Positions 48,043 to 55,881 of a stretch of 64,000 bases of DNA are shown here, piece after piece. This DNA comes from an uncultured Rhodospirillales bacterium (GTDB lineage Bacteria; Pseudomonadota; Alphaproteobacteria; RF32; CAG-239). The DNA lies in the NCBI GenBank assembly GCA_902763185.1, contig CACWQT010000003.1, positions 78,687 through 142,686 of the forward strand, written 5' to 3'. The stretch's first letter is position 1, and every line of letters begins with the position of its first letter. Below the pieces are notes generated by a model, which saw only the letters and a program-made list of their open reading frames with translations, was not told the origin of the DNA and made no database searches. A program made the translations under genes and the position numbers.

Positions 48043-49109
48043 TTCTTCGCCTCCGCTTGTGGTTGAGTTACCAAATTTTTATCAATGAAGCTCTTTAAGC
48101 TGTTACCAAAAGTTTGTCGAACAAATGTCGTTTTTTCTGAAGGCTCTGCTTTGAAATCTTCAGCTTCTGCCTGAACAGCCAACAAATCTTCAATTTTTAA
48201 ATCCGCTTCTAACGCATCACGCTTTTCTGCGGCTTCTTTATTACCGAAAACAGATGCAACATTGTAAAAAACATGAGCTTGTTTAATATCTTTGGTATAA
48301 ATTTTTCCTTCAGCCAAAATATCTGCTAATTGTAGCATCGCATTCACATTTCCCTGATGGGCAGCCGCATCCAAATATTCAATGGCTTTATTGTAATTTT
48401 TTGTAGCGCCTTGACCTTTGATATAAAAATCAGCCAACACAAATTGTGCCTCATCATATTTTTCATCAGCCGCAGCTTTGATAAGCTGAAAGGCCTTTCT
48501 ATAATCAACTTTGAGCATAAATCCTTTAAGGTAAGAATAACCAAGTAAATATTTTGCAATAGTATTATCCTTCTTTGCTTGATTAAGAAGATCTAAAGCT
48601 TTTTTAAGATTATCCGGATTTTGCGGTGTTTCGCCTAAATAAATAATGGCAAGGTTAACCGCGGCATCGTGACTGCCTAGCTCAGCAGCTTTTTGAAAAC
48701 ATTTAATAGCCTTATCGTGATCAATATTAGTTCCTATGCCGCTAAAATATAAGCTTCCGAGATTGTTATATGCCACAGCGCTGTTCTGCTCAGCGGCTTG
48801 GGTATAATAATCAATGGCTTGCTGATAATCAATATTTGTGCCATTAACACCATAAAGATACATATAACCGAGGTTAAGCTGAGCTTCCACATCACCTTTG
48901 GCAGCTTTATCTTGCAAATCTTCCAATGTATCAGGCGTTTTGTTTTTAGTTTCTTGTGGGGTAATGGCAGAACTTCCAGAAGAAGTTTCTGTTACAGCAT
49001 CTGCTACCAGCGGTGCGGAATTATTTGATTTATAGCTCTGCGCTTCAGCATTAGATATCAAAAATGCTGTTAAACAAAGCCCCAAAGTAAGAATTTGCTT
49101 TTTCACCAT
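48039..49109 (-). CDS. Secreted Sel1-repeat protein
   Basis: A signal peptide (to SNAEAQ) and a Ser/Thr-rich linker lead about six Sel1 repeats (residues 70-290), such as AQLNLGYMYLYGVNGTNIDY and AYNNLGSLYFSGIGTNIDHD, then AQFVLADFYIKGQGATKNYN. Sel1 solenoids are protein-interaction scaffolds. The 356-residue protein is periplasmic or envelope-associated. Its coupling to the flippase-domain gene suggests a joint role, which is inference. Confidence 0.87.
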   Translation of the reverse strand: MVKKQILTLGLCLTAFLISNAEAQSYKSNNSAPLVADAVTETSSGSSAITPQETKNKTPDTLEDLQDKAAKGDVEAQLNLGYMYLYGVNGTNIDYQQAIDYYTQAAEQNSAVAYNNLGSLYFSGIGTNIDHDKAIKCFQKAAELGSHDAAVNLAIIYLGETPQNPDNLKKALDLLNQAKKDNTIAKYLLGYSYLKGFMLKVDYRKAFQLIKAAADEKYDEAQFVLADFYIKGQGATKNYNKAIEYLDAAAHQGNVNAMLQLADILAEGKIYTKDIKQAHVFYNVASVFGNKEAAEKRDALEADLKIEDLLAVQAEAEDFKAEPSEKTTFVRQTFGNSLKSFIDKNLVTQPQAEAKN

Positions 49110-49241
49110 TACTCATCACCCTAAAAGATAATATCAACTAAAACAGAAATAACGCAAAAAAATATTGCTTTCAACCAAAAATAAAGTATAAAACACAAAA
49201 AGTAAAACTGAAAATGAAACAATCCTGATGAAATAATTGAA

Positions 49242-51050
49242 ATGATAAACGATGTGCCTATATATACTTTACGAGAAATCAGCCTCACTTTTGGTGTGAG
49301 ACCGCTGTTTACATCGGTAAGCTTAAATATTTGTCGTGGCGACAAAATTTGTTTAATCGGGCGCAACGGAAGTGGTAAATCAACTTTATTAAAAATTATC
49401 TCAGGTGTGCTAGAACCGGATAATGGTGAAATTTTTATTCAGCCGGCGACTAAAGTTTCGTATATGGAGCAAGAAAGTGATTTTTCAAAATTCCAAACTT
49501 TGCGTGAGGCAGTGCTTTCCGGTTTGGAAGAAAAGGATAGAGAAAAAGAGGCTTATAAAGCAGATATATGGATTAAAAAATTTGCCATAGATGAAAATTT
49601 ATCACCTCTAACCGCTTCCGGTGGTGAGGTTAAAAAAGCGGCTCTTGCCAAAGCGCTCATATCAGAACCGGATATTTTGCTCTTAGATGAGCCGACCAAC
49701 CACTTAGACATTACAACCATAGAAAAGTTGGAAGAAATTATCAAAAATTTTGCCGGCGCGGTGGTTGTCATCAGCCACGATCGCTCCTTTTTAACCCACA
49801 TATCAAATGCCTCTTTGTGGTTAGATAGGGGGATTATTCATGCCAATAACAAAGGTTTTGAAGCCTTTGAAGCATGGCAAGAGGCGATATTAAACCAAGA
49901 AATTATTAAAGAAAAATACTTAAATAAAAAAATAGAAGAAGAAACCGAGTGGTTACACAAAGGTGTGACTGCGCGCCGGCGTCGTAACCAAGGGAGATTA
50001 AGGCGCTTGCAACAATTGCGTCTTGAGCGGCGTGAACAGGTCAAGAAAATCGGCTCTGTTGATATGGAAATCACCGAGGCCGCTGTTCGTTCCAAACTCG
50101 TTTTAGAAGTAAAACATATCAGCAAAAGTTTTGGTGACCGTGAAATTGTTAGAGACTTTTCATTACGAATGCTTAAAGGTAATCGTATCGGTATTGTCGG
50201 ACCAAATGGTTCCGGAAAAACCACACTGATAAGGTTGTTGACCGAAAACCTTGCACCGGATAGTGGCTTTGTCAGGTTAGGCAAAAATCTTGAGATGGTT
50301 TATATGGATCAAAAGCGCGCGGCTCTTGATCCGAGTAAGACTTTGTGGCGCACCTTATGTGATAAGGGAGATCACATTTTTGTGCGCGGACATTATCGCC
50401 ATGTTGTCGCCTACTTAAAAGATTTCTTGTTTACCGCAGAGCAAGCTCAAAGTCCGGTATCTTGCCTGTCCGGCGGTGAGAAAAATCGGTTGCTGTTGGC
50501 CTTGTCTTTAGCACAACCCTCAAATTTTTTGGTTTTAGATGAGCCGACAAATGACTTGGATATGGATACTTTAGATTTATTGCAAGAAGTGTTGGATGAA
50601 TATGAAGGAACGATTCTCTTAGTCAGCCACGATCGTGATTTCTTAAATAAGATTACGACGTCTATGCTTTATATGAAAGGTGACGGCACTGTTTTAGAGC
50701 ATATCGGGACCTATGAAGAACTGTATCAAAAATATATTGCTAATGCCTCTAAAGAAAAAACGATATCAAAGCCCAAAGTCAAAGAAGAAAAAATTGTAAA
50801 AACACAAAATAAGCCTTCGCGCTTGAGTTATAAAGACCAACGCCTCTATGAAGTTTTGCCTCAAGAAATAGAAGAACTGGAAAACGAAATTGCCAAAACC
50901 GAGCAAAAGCTCTCTGATCCGAATTTGTATACGACCAATCCTGATGAATTTTATCGTTTAACAGAAACCTTAGCCACCTTAAAACAGTCTAAAGATGAAA
51001 AAGAAACCAAATGGCTTGAGATTGATATGCTAAAAGAAAGTATGAACTGA
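49242..51050 (+). CDS. ABC-F ATPase, Uup-like
   Basis: 602 residues with two ABC domains and no membrane segments. Walker A motifs are CLIGRNGSGKSTLLK and IVGPNGSGKTTLIRL, signatures TASGGEVKKAALAKA and SCLSGGEKNRLLLAL, Walker B LLLDEPTNHLD and LVLDEPTNDLDMDTL. The linker is arginine-rich (GVTARRRRNQGRLRRLQQLR) and the C-terminus is a coiled-coil (EELENEIAKTEQKL). These fit Uup, which binds ribosomes or branched DNA. The ribosome-binding site is weak. Confidence 0.9.
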   Translation: MINDVPIYTLREISLTFGVRPLFTSVSLNICRGDKICLIGRNGSGKSTLLKIISGVLEPDNGEIFIQPATKVSYMEQESDFSKFQTLREAVLSGLEEKDREKEAYKADIWIKKFAIDENLSPLTASGGEVKKAALAKALISEPDILLLDEPTNHLDITTIEKLEEIIKNFAGAVVVISHDRSFLTHISNASLWLDRGIIHANNKGFEAFEAWQEAILNQEIIKEKYLNKKIEEETEWLHKGVTARRRRNQGRLRRLQQLRLERREQVKKIGSVDMEITEAAVRSKLVLEVKHISKSFGDREIVRDFSLRMLKGNRIGIVGPNGSGKTTLIRLLTENLAPDSGFVRLGKNLEMVYMDQKRAALDPSKTLWRTLCDKGDHIFVRGHYRHVVAYLKDFLFTAEQAQSPVSCLSGGEKNRLLLALSLAQPSNFLVLDEPTNDLDMDTLDLLQEVLDEYEGTILLVSHDRDFLNKITTSMLYMKGDGTVLEHIGTYEELYQKYIANASKEKTISKPKVKEEKIVKTQNKPSRLSYKDQRLYEVLPQEIEELENEIAKTEQKLSDPNLYTTNPDEFYRLTETLATLKQSKDEKETKWLEIDMLKESMN

Positions 51051-51090
51051 TAAATCATAAAAAATATTTTTAAGGAGCGTCTCAAACCCC

Positions 51091-51119
51091 TTGACAATAG
51101 ATTTGGGCAGGCATATATT
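51091..51119 (+). promoter_or_regulatory. Strong sigma-70-type promoter for the 211-residue orphan
   Basis: Perfect TTGACA, 17-bp spacer, TATATT. The predicted start near 51126 gives a 40-nt leader without an obvious Shine-Dalgarno sequence. Confidence 0.75.
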
Positions 51120-51166
51120 CCCCCTTTGAAATTTATAGATAGGTTAATAATTTAAACTTAAGATTT

Positions 51167-51802
51167 ATGGAGAAATTAATTGCTTATGGTTTAGAAAACA
51201 ATGTGTTTTCAACAAGGGCTATTGCAAGGCTTGTGTATGGCCCAATTCATCAGAGAGGTTATTGGAATTTCAGACGAGATGAATTCACAGAAGTGCTCGC
51301 TTGGGAAATTCCCAATGTATCACTCATTCCGGTAGAAGAGCGCAAAAAGCTCTATCACAAGGTTATGAGAGAAACTTGTAATCAGGATTTTTTCACAATT
51401 CGTGCTCTCTGCGCTTTAGGCGCACAGAAATATTCTGATGAGTTGGTATCAGAAAATAAAGATCACAAGTTCTATTGGCACAAGCATTATGAGATGACCG
51501 ATACGATTCGTCAAGGCCATAATGTTATGGCACTAAGTGAGGTGCGTTTGTGGCATCAATGGGGATTGCCGTTTGCCATGGAAGAGGTCATCACTATCCA
51601 GCGTATGATTGGCCAAAATATGGAATACATGCAAGAGTTCAAAGAGTGGTTGACAATAGAGCATATTGATGCCTTTGAACAAGTGCTCACACTTGAAAAA
51701 AAGGATATCAATAACGGAAGTGGCTACGAGTTGTTGCAAAAACTTCCTTTGGACTTGATGTATGAGTTCCTCATCAAAATCTATGACAATACCAAGCGAT
51801 GA
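51167..51802 (+). CDS. Orphan 211-residue cytoplasmic protein, unknown function
   Basis: No family is recognised. The protein is soluble, helical and rich in aromatic and charged residues (HQRGYWNFRRDEFTEVLAWE, HKFYWHKHYEMTDTIRQGHN, VRLWHQWGLPFAMEEVITIQ). There is no signal or membrane segment. It is monocistronic, between its own perfect promoter and a terminator, which suggests steady or high expression. The start lacks a clear ribosome-binding site; no better start is available nearby. Confidence 0.7.
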   Translation: MEKLIAYGLENNVFSTRAIARLVYGPIHQRGYWNFRRDEFTEVLAWEIPNVSLIPVEERKKLYHKVMRETCNQDFFTIRALCALGAQKYSDELVSENKDHKFYWHKHYEMTDTIRQGHNVMALSEVRLWHQWGLPFAMEEVITIQRMIGQNMEYMQEFKEWLTIEHIDAFEQVLTLEKKDINNGSGYELLQKLPLDLMYEFLIKIYDNTKR

Positions 51803-51818
51803 TTTTTTTAAACACATT

Positions 51819-51853
51819 AAAGCTTCCCCCGATACGGAGGGAGCTTTTTTTTA
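51819..51853. terminator. Terminator after the orphan gene
   Basis: AAGCTTCCCCCG and CGGAGGGAGCTT pair with one mismatch and a 3-nt loop, followed by T8 on the plus strand. It touches the stop codon of the convergent pgpA. Confidence 0.85.
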
Positions 51854-52339
51854 TAATACGCTCCACACGCCCCACAATACAAAAGCCGCCAAGATACCGG
51901 CACATACATCATCAAGCATAACGCCGTAAGCATTAAGCACTTTAGAGTCAAAATATTTTACCGGCCCCATCTTAAAAATATCAAAAAAGCGAAAGAGCAC
52001 AAAACCAATAAGATAGAAAAACATACTCTGAGAACCCACAAGTGCATCAATATCAAGATAGGCGACAATACTAAAACTCAACAATTGTCCGACCGTTTCG
52101 TCAATCACCACTTTAGACGGATCGGTAATTTTTGTTTCCTTGATCACAACATCCGTTGCCATAACACCCAAAATAAAAATGATTACCGCCGCAATAATGA
52201 GTGCCCAAAATCCGCCATAATAAATGAGCGCATATGCCAACGGCAATGTTCCGAGCGAGCCCATTGTTCCCGGAGCCTTTGGCGAAAGCCCCAATCCGAA
52301 ATATGTTGCAAAAATATTGGCAAGTTTGCTTTTCATCAT
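51851..52339 (-). CDS. pgpA: Phosphatidylglycerophosphatase A
   Basis: PgpA dephosphorylates phosphatidylglycerophosphate in the inner membrane. The 162 residues include GLGLSPKAPGTMGSLGTLPL, KVVIDETVGQLLSFSIVAYL and FVLFRFFDIFKMGPVKYFDS then GVMLDDVCAGILAA, all signatures. Start at 52339 (tandem ATGATG) after GGGAG; a more distal ATG lacks a site. Confidence 0.93.
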   Translation of the reverse strand: MMKSKLANIFATYFGLGLSPKAPGTMGSLGTLPLAYALIYYGGFWALIIAAVIIFILGVMATDVVIKETKITDPSKVVIDETVGQLLSFSIVAYLDIDALVGSQSMFFYLIGFVLFRFFDIFKMGPVKYFDSKVLNAYGVMLDDVCAGILAAFVLWGVWSVL

Positions 52340-52396
52340 TTTTCTCCCAAAATACGACACAGTTGTTCGCCGCGCTTTATCGCATACTTTCTTTAT

Positions 52397-52425
52397 GCGT
52401 CATGCTGAACTTGTTTCAGCATCTC
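52397..52425. repeat. Dispersed hairpin repeat, single unit
   Basis: GCGTCATGCTGAACTTG and TTTCAGCATCTC make an ATGCTGAA/TTCAGCAT stem. Compared with the unit at 32000, both stem arms changed together (C to G and G to C). Confidence 0.75.
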
Positions 52426-52559
52426 ACTCTTAATAGAGAGGGTGAAAACATCTCTCATTTCAAAAAAGTATAAAATAGCCTTTTCTTTTGACAATAATAA
52501 AAAAAATTATCCACGAATAATTAACGATTTTATGTTAAGGATACCTCAAAGAGGTCAGT

Positions 52560-53561
52560 ATGAATAAAATAAAATTTTTCACATTAGCAATCGGATTGGT
52601 TGCCGCTATTATCGGAATGATAGCCGCAATTTTAATACCGGAATACGTGAAAAAACAAGAGAACGGCACAGCTTCGCACCCGAGCGCGATACGTATAGAA
52701 CCAACCCTATGTCCCAAAGTTGGTGGCGCGGTTAATTTGGTGCTGATTACCGATTCGCGCTATACCCCGCCGACACAAGTTTCCGTTTCTTCGGCAATCA
52801 AAAACAAATGCCCCAACAGCACTTATAATTTTTATATCGTGACCGAAAACACCACGCCGGCGGACGATGCCGCATTGCTACGCTTAAAAAATCTTGCCCC
52901 TGATACGGTCAATATCACCCTTATTCCGCAACCGGAGCCGGACTTGCCTTTTGATAATATGCAGCGCTTTATCCAATACAAAGTCGGTATGCATAAAATC
53001 TTTTTACCCGACATCTTAAAAGACTTGGATAAAGTTATTTATATGGATGGCGATACCTTGGTTCTAAAAGATTTGCGTCCCCTGTTTGATATAGATGTGA
53101 GCAACGTTTATGCCGCCGTTGCCAAAGATGGTATTTATTACCGTTTTCCCAAAGAAATGGCAGAAATGGGGTTAGACAAGCGCGGATTTTATTTTAATAG
53201 CGGTGTAATGCTTTACAATCTTGCGTTACAGCGCCAAGACAATATCGTTCATAAACTCGTGGATTACATCAAAACGCATGAAGATTTTTACGGCGACCAA
53301 GATGTGCTAAATGTTGTCTTTGGTGACAAGCTTAAATTGATGTCATACCGCAATAACTGTATCAGCACATTTTTTGAGGCGGATGATTTGGATTTCCTAA
53401 GCACATATTTTGGAGAGGAACTGCCCAAGGACACCTTTTATATTTATGAACACGCGACGATTCTCCACTATGCCGGAGATAAGCCGTGGCAACCGGATTA
53501 TAAGCCATTGTATTTAAAAGAATTGTGGTTTAAATACTACAACGAGATAAAGGACTACTAG
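52560..53561 (+). CDS. GT8-family glycosyltransferase with N-terminal membrane anchor (first)
   Basis: 333 residues. A membrane anchor (FTLAIGLVAAIIGMIAAILI) precedes a GT8 (glycogenin/LPS galactosyltransferase-like) domain: NLVLITDSRYTPPTQVSVSS, the metal-binding DxD in VIYMDGDTLVLKDLRPLF, FYFNSGVMLYNLALQ, DQDVLNVVFGD and LHYAGDKPW. The acceptor is unknown. The anchor is unusual for GT8 and could place the catalytic domain on either face. A paralogue follows after 2 bp. Confidence 0.88.
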   Translation: MNKIKFFTLAIGLVAAIIGMIAAILIPEYVKKQENGTASHPSAIRIEPTLCPKVGGAVNLVLITDSRYTPPTQVSVSSAIKNKCPNSTYNFYIVTENTTPADDAALLRLKNLAPDTVNITLIPQPEPDLPFDNMQRFIQYKVGMHKIFLPDILKDLDKVIYMDGDTLVLKDLRPLFDIDVSNVYAAVAKDGIYYRFPKEMAEMGLDKRGFYFNSGVMLYNLALQRQDNIVHKLVDYIKTHEDFYGDQDVLNVVFGDKLKLMSYRNNCISTFFEADDLDFLSTYFGEELPKDTFYIYEHATILHYAGDKPWQPDYKPLYLKELWFKYYNEIKDY

Positions 53562-53563
53562 CC

Positions 53564-54475
53564 ATGCCAATAACCAGACAAAACTTCATCAAAATTATTT
53601 TCGGTTTAATCATCATCGCATTTATTTATTCAAGGTGCGCGATTGTGCATATCGCCTATGTGGTAGATAGAAACTATCTCCCCTACATGATGACCTCGCT
53701 TCATTCTGCGATTCTTCATAAAAACATGTTGTCGCATTATAAAGTTCATGTGATTGCTGAAGATTTTACCAAAGCCGACGAAGAATTGTTGCAAAAAATG
53801 GAAAGCTCCGGTGTGGATATAAAAATTTATCCGGCCAAAAAATTAGAGTTAGACATGTCGCACTTAGGGCGCTTTGCCTCATTCAAAATATCGTTGCAAA
53901 AGATATACTTAAGCGATTACTTAAAAGACGTCGATAAAGTTTTATACTTAGATGCGGATACACTGGTGCAAAAAGATTTAGCTCGTGTTTATAAAAAGGA
54001 TATGGCGGGTTATTACATTGCCGCGGTAAAAGACGGCTTGATGTATCAGCATCCGGAGCATATAGAAGAAATCGGTCTCAAAGAGCATAACTTTTATTTT
54101 AACAGTGGTGTGATGTTATTAAACCTTAAAAAAATGCGCAAAGACGATGTGGTAAGAAGCGCCGAGATATATTTTAACACGCACCAAGAAATTTTTGGCG
54201 ATCAAGATGTGTTAAATGTTGTCTTAAAGAAAGGTGTTCTGGCATTGCCTTATCGCTACAATGTCAACAGCACTTTCTTTGAAGAAAAGCCCGCGAGTTT
54301 CTTAAGCACATTTTATGGCAAAAAAGTTCCTAACTCACCCAAAGCGGTGTATAAAAAAGCGGTTATTTTGCACTTTGCCGGTCACAAACCATGGACAGAG
54401 TATTTCACACATCCTTACCTGAAACCGCTCTGGAAAACCTATAACGACAAGATGAAAAAGAAGTATTTTAAATAA
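53564..54475 (+). CDS. GT8-family glycosyltransferase with N-terminal membrane anchor (second)
   Basis: 303 residues, paralogous to the gene 2 bp upstream. Anchor IIFGLIIIAFIYSRCAIVHI; DxD in VLYLDADTLVQKDLARVY; FYFNSGVMLLNLKKM; DQDVLNVVLKKG; LHFAGHKPW. The pair probably adds successive hexoses to one acceptor, such as an LPS or surface glycan. Confidence 0.88.
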   Translation: MPITRQNFIKIIFGLIIIAFIYSRCAIVHIAYVVDRNYLPYMMTSLHSAILHKNMLSHYKVHVIAEDFTKADEELLQKMESSGVDIKIYPAKKLELDMSHLGRFASFKISLQKIYLSDYLKDVDKVLYLDADTLVQKDLARVYKKDMAGYYIAAVKDGLMYQHPEHIEEIGLKEHNFYFNSGVMLLNLKKMRKDDVVRSAEIYFNTHQEIFGDQDVLNVVLKKGVLALPYRYNVNSTFFEEKPASFLSTFYGKKVPNSPKAVYKKAVILHFAGHKPWTEYFTHPYLKPLWKTYNDKMKKKYFK

Positions 54476-54487
54476 TTTTCAAACCGG

Positions 54488-54525
54488 CATCCCCAGAGCG
54501 AGGAACGAGCGAGGTTAGGGATCAT
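54488..54525. repeat. Possible GC-rich imperfect palindrome
   Basis: ATCCC...GGGAT ends enclose repeated GAGCGAGG/CGAGCGAGG words in the short gap between the GT8 gene and the island. It resembles dispersed intergenic repeats, but no second copy was seen here. Confidence 0.35.
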
Positions 54526-54554
54526 CAAATTACTCACGCGGCACTTTTTGCTGA

Positions 54555-55073
54555 TTATTTAGATGTATCTTTCAGTTTTTTATACACTTCAAGTATTTGT
54601 AAAGCGTCTAATAATGCGCCATTATACGGTGATTTTTTAATTTTAATATTCAGTCGTTCACGCAAATGAAACAAACTGTTTCTTTGTCCAGGGAAAGCTT
54701 TTTTAGCCATTTCTAAAGTATTGGTTATTTTGTTCGGTAGCTCAAAACCAAGTTCACTGTTTATAAAATCCATATCAAAATTTATATGATGTCCAATGAT
54801 TTTTTTCCCCTCAATAAAGTGTAAAAAATTGTCCTTGTATGCAGCAAATGTTGGGTATTGTTTCAAAAACTTATTATTTAAGCCATGCACGGCTGTAGCT
54901 TCTCTGGATATCTGCTGTTCCGGATTGATATAAGCATGGAATACCGCTCCGGTTTGAATATCGTTCTCATCAATTTCAATAGCCGCAATTTCTACCAATT
55001 TGTGTCCCTCTTTTGGGCTAAAACCGGTTGTTTCCGTGGTCATAACCACCTTTTTATCAGACAATGTTATCAT
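54555..55073 (-). CDS. DnaQ-fold 3'-5' exonuclease-like protein with altered active site
   Basis: 172 residues aligning well with the DNA polymerase III epsilon exonuclease domain (VVMTTETTGFSPKEGHKLVE, AVHGLNNKFLKQYPTFAAY, HHINFDMDFINSELGF, AFPGQRNSLFHLRERLNI, NGALLDALQILEVYKKL). Compared with E. coli epsilon (D12, E14, D103, H162, D167), the first Asp is Thr (TTETTG for DTETTG) and the His is Asn (NGALLDA for HGALLDA). E14, D103 and D167 equivalents remain. Two of five catalytic positions are changed, so activity is doubtful; it may bind nucleic acid or a partner. It is the last gene of a three-gene unit with ATGA overlaps. Confidence 0.85.
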   Translation of the reverse strand: MITLSDKKVVMTTETTGFSPKEGHKLVEIAAIEIDENDIQTGAVFHAYINPEQQISREATAVHGLNNKFLKQYPTFAAYKDNFLHFIEGKKIIGHHINFDMDFINSELGFELPNKITNTLEMAKKAFPGQRNSLFHLRERLNIKIKKSPYNGALLDALQILEVYKKLKDTSK

Positions 55074-55324
55074 TTTAGTTCATCCTCATTGATTTCTTTA
55101 ACTTTAACGCCTTCTTTATCAAACAAATCTACCTTTCCGGCAATATCTGACTTAACATAAACAAAGTTTTCATCATATTTGATAATCGTTTTGTCTGTGC
55201 CCCATGCCGGACAACGCATATAATGTCCATTTTTTGAAGCAATTCCGATTGGGCCTTTCATCTTATATGGAAAAGTCGTAATTTTAGGGCTGGTATCCAG
55301 CAAATCTTTAATGTAATCTATCAT
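55070..55324 (-). CDS. Small protein with shared C-terminal module (84 residues)
   Basis: Unrecognised. The C-terminal part, YDENFVYVKSDIAGKVDLFD then KEGVKVKEINEDELK, matches the end of the next upstream protein. The front contains GPIGIASKNGHYMRCPAWGT. Overlaps of 4 bp on both sides (ATGA) show tight coupling with the DnaQ-like gene and the 140-residue gene. Confidence 0.75.
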   Translation of the reverse strand: MIDYIKDLLDTSPKITTFPYKMKGPIGIASKNGHYMRCPAWGTDKTIIKYDENFVYVKSDIAGKVDLFDKEGVKVKEINEDELK

Positions 55325-55743
55325 GCTTCCAACTCCTCTATGTCTATTTCCTTGATTTTGTTCCAGTTGTTATCAAGTAAATCAATTTTTCCTTCTGTTT
55401 CAGAAAGAACATAAATGTAATCTTTATCAACTTTTATAAGGTATTGTCCTTTTTCTTTGGGGTGATGTTTGAGCGAGCCGTCTTTTATAGCCTCTAAAAT
55501 TGCTTTAGTTTTACTTGTATTGGAATCCCTATTAGAAAGTTTTGACAGTTGTTTAAGCAAGCTCTCGGCTCTCTCAAGCTGTTCGCAGATATTGTTTAGG
55601 GCATCTGTATTCTGCTCGGTAATCTTTAAGGATTCTATGTTGCTTTTAATTTGCTGTATCATCGGCATAAAATCAGTGTAAAAAGACTTACACATCATAG
55701 CTGTTGCTTCAATTTTTGCCTTTGCTATCTCATTATTTGCCAT
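55321..55743 (-). CDS. Coiled-coil protein with shared C-terminal module (140 residues)
   Basis: Unrecognised. Residues 1-90 are helical or coiled-coil (FMPMIQQIKSNIESLKITEQ, NICEQLERAESLLKQLSKLS). Residues 95-140 (HHPKEKGQYLIKVDKDYIYV, then LSETEGKIDLLDNNWNKIKE) form the module shared with the 84-residue protein. GGAG precedes the ATG. First gene of the coupled trio, with an inverted-repeat operator candidate 50 bp upstream. Confidence 0.75.
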   Translation of the reverse strand: MANNEIAKAKIEATAMMCKSFYTDFMPMIQQIKSNIESLKITEQNTDALNNICEQLERAESLLKQLSKLSNRDSNTSKTKAILEAIKDGSLKHHPKEKGQYLIKVDKDYIYVLSETEGKIDLLDNNWNKIKEIDIEELEA

Positions 55744-55792
55744 TTTTGTCTCCGTATCTTAATTGCTACAAAGACAATTAAACGCACAAATG

Positions 55793-55807
55793 CGTCAATT
55801 CATGTCG
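55793..55807. promoter_or_regulatory. Operator candidate, site 1 (trio promoter)
   Basis: CGTCA-ATTCA-TGTCG, 50 bp upstream of the 140-residue gene start. On the minus strand it ends in TTGACG, which could also serve as a -35 box. Same 5-5-5 layout as sites 2 and 3. Confidence 0.65.
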
Positions 55808-55823
55808 TATATGCAAAAAAATA

Positions 55824-55857
55824 CAAAAAAACAGCCTTTCGTTAAGAGAGACTGTTT
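55824..55857 (-). terminator. Terminator of the repeat-protein gene
   Basis: On the minus strand ACAGTCTCTC-TTAAC-GAAAGGCTGT pairs imperfectly and is followed by T7. It separates the repeat-protein gene from the trio. Confidence 0.7.
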
Positions 55858-55881
55858 TCTTTATGAATTAAAAATGTTTTC

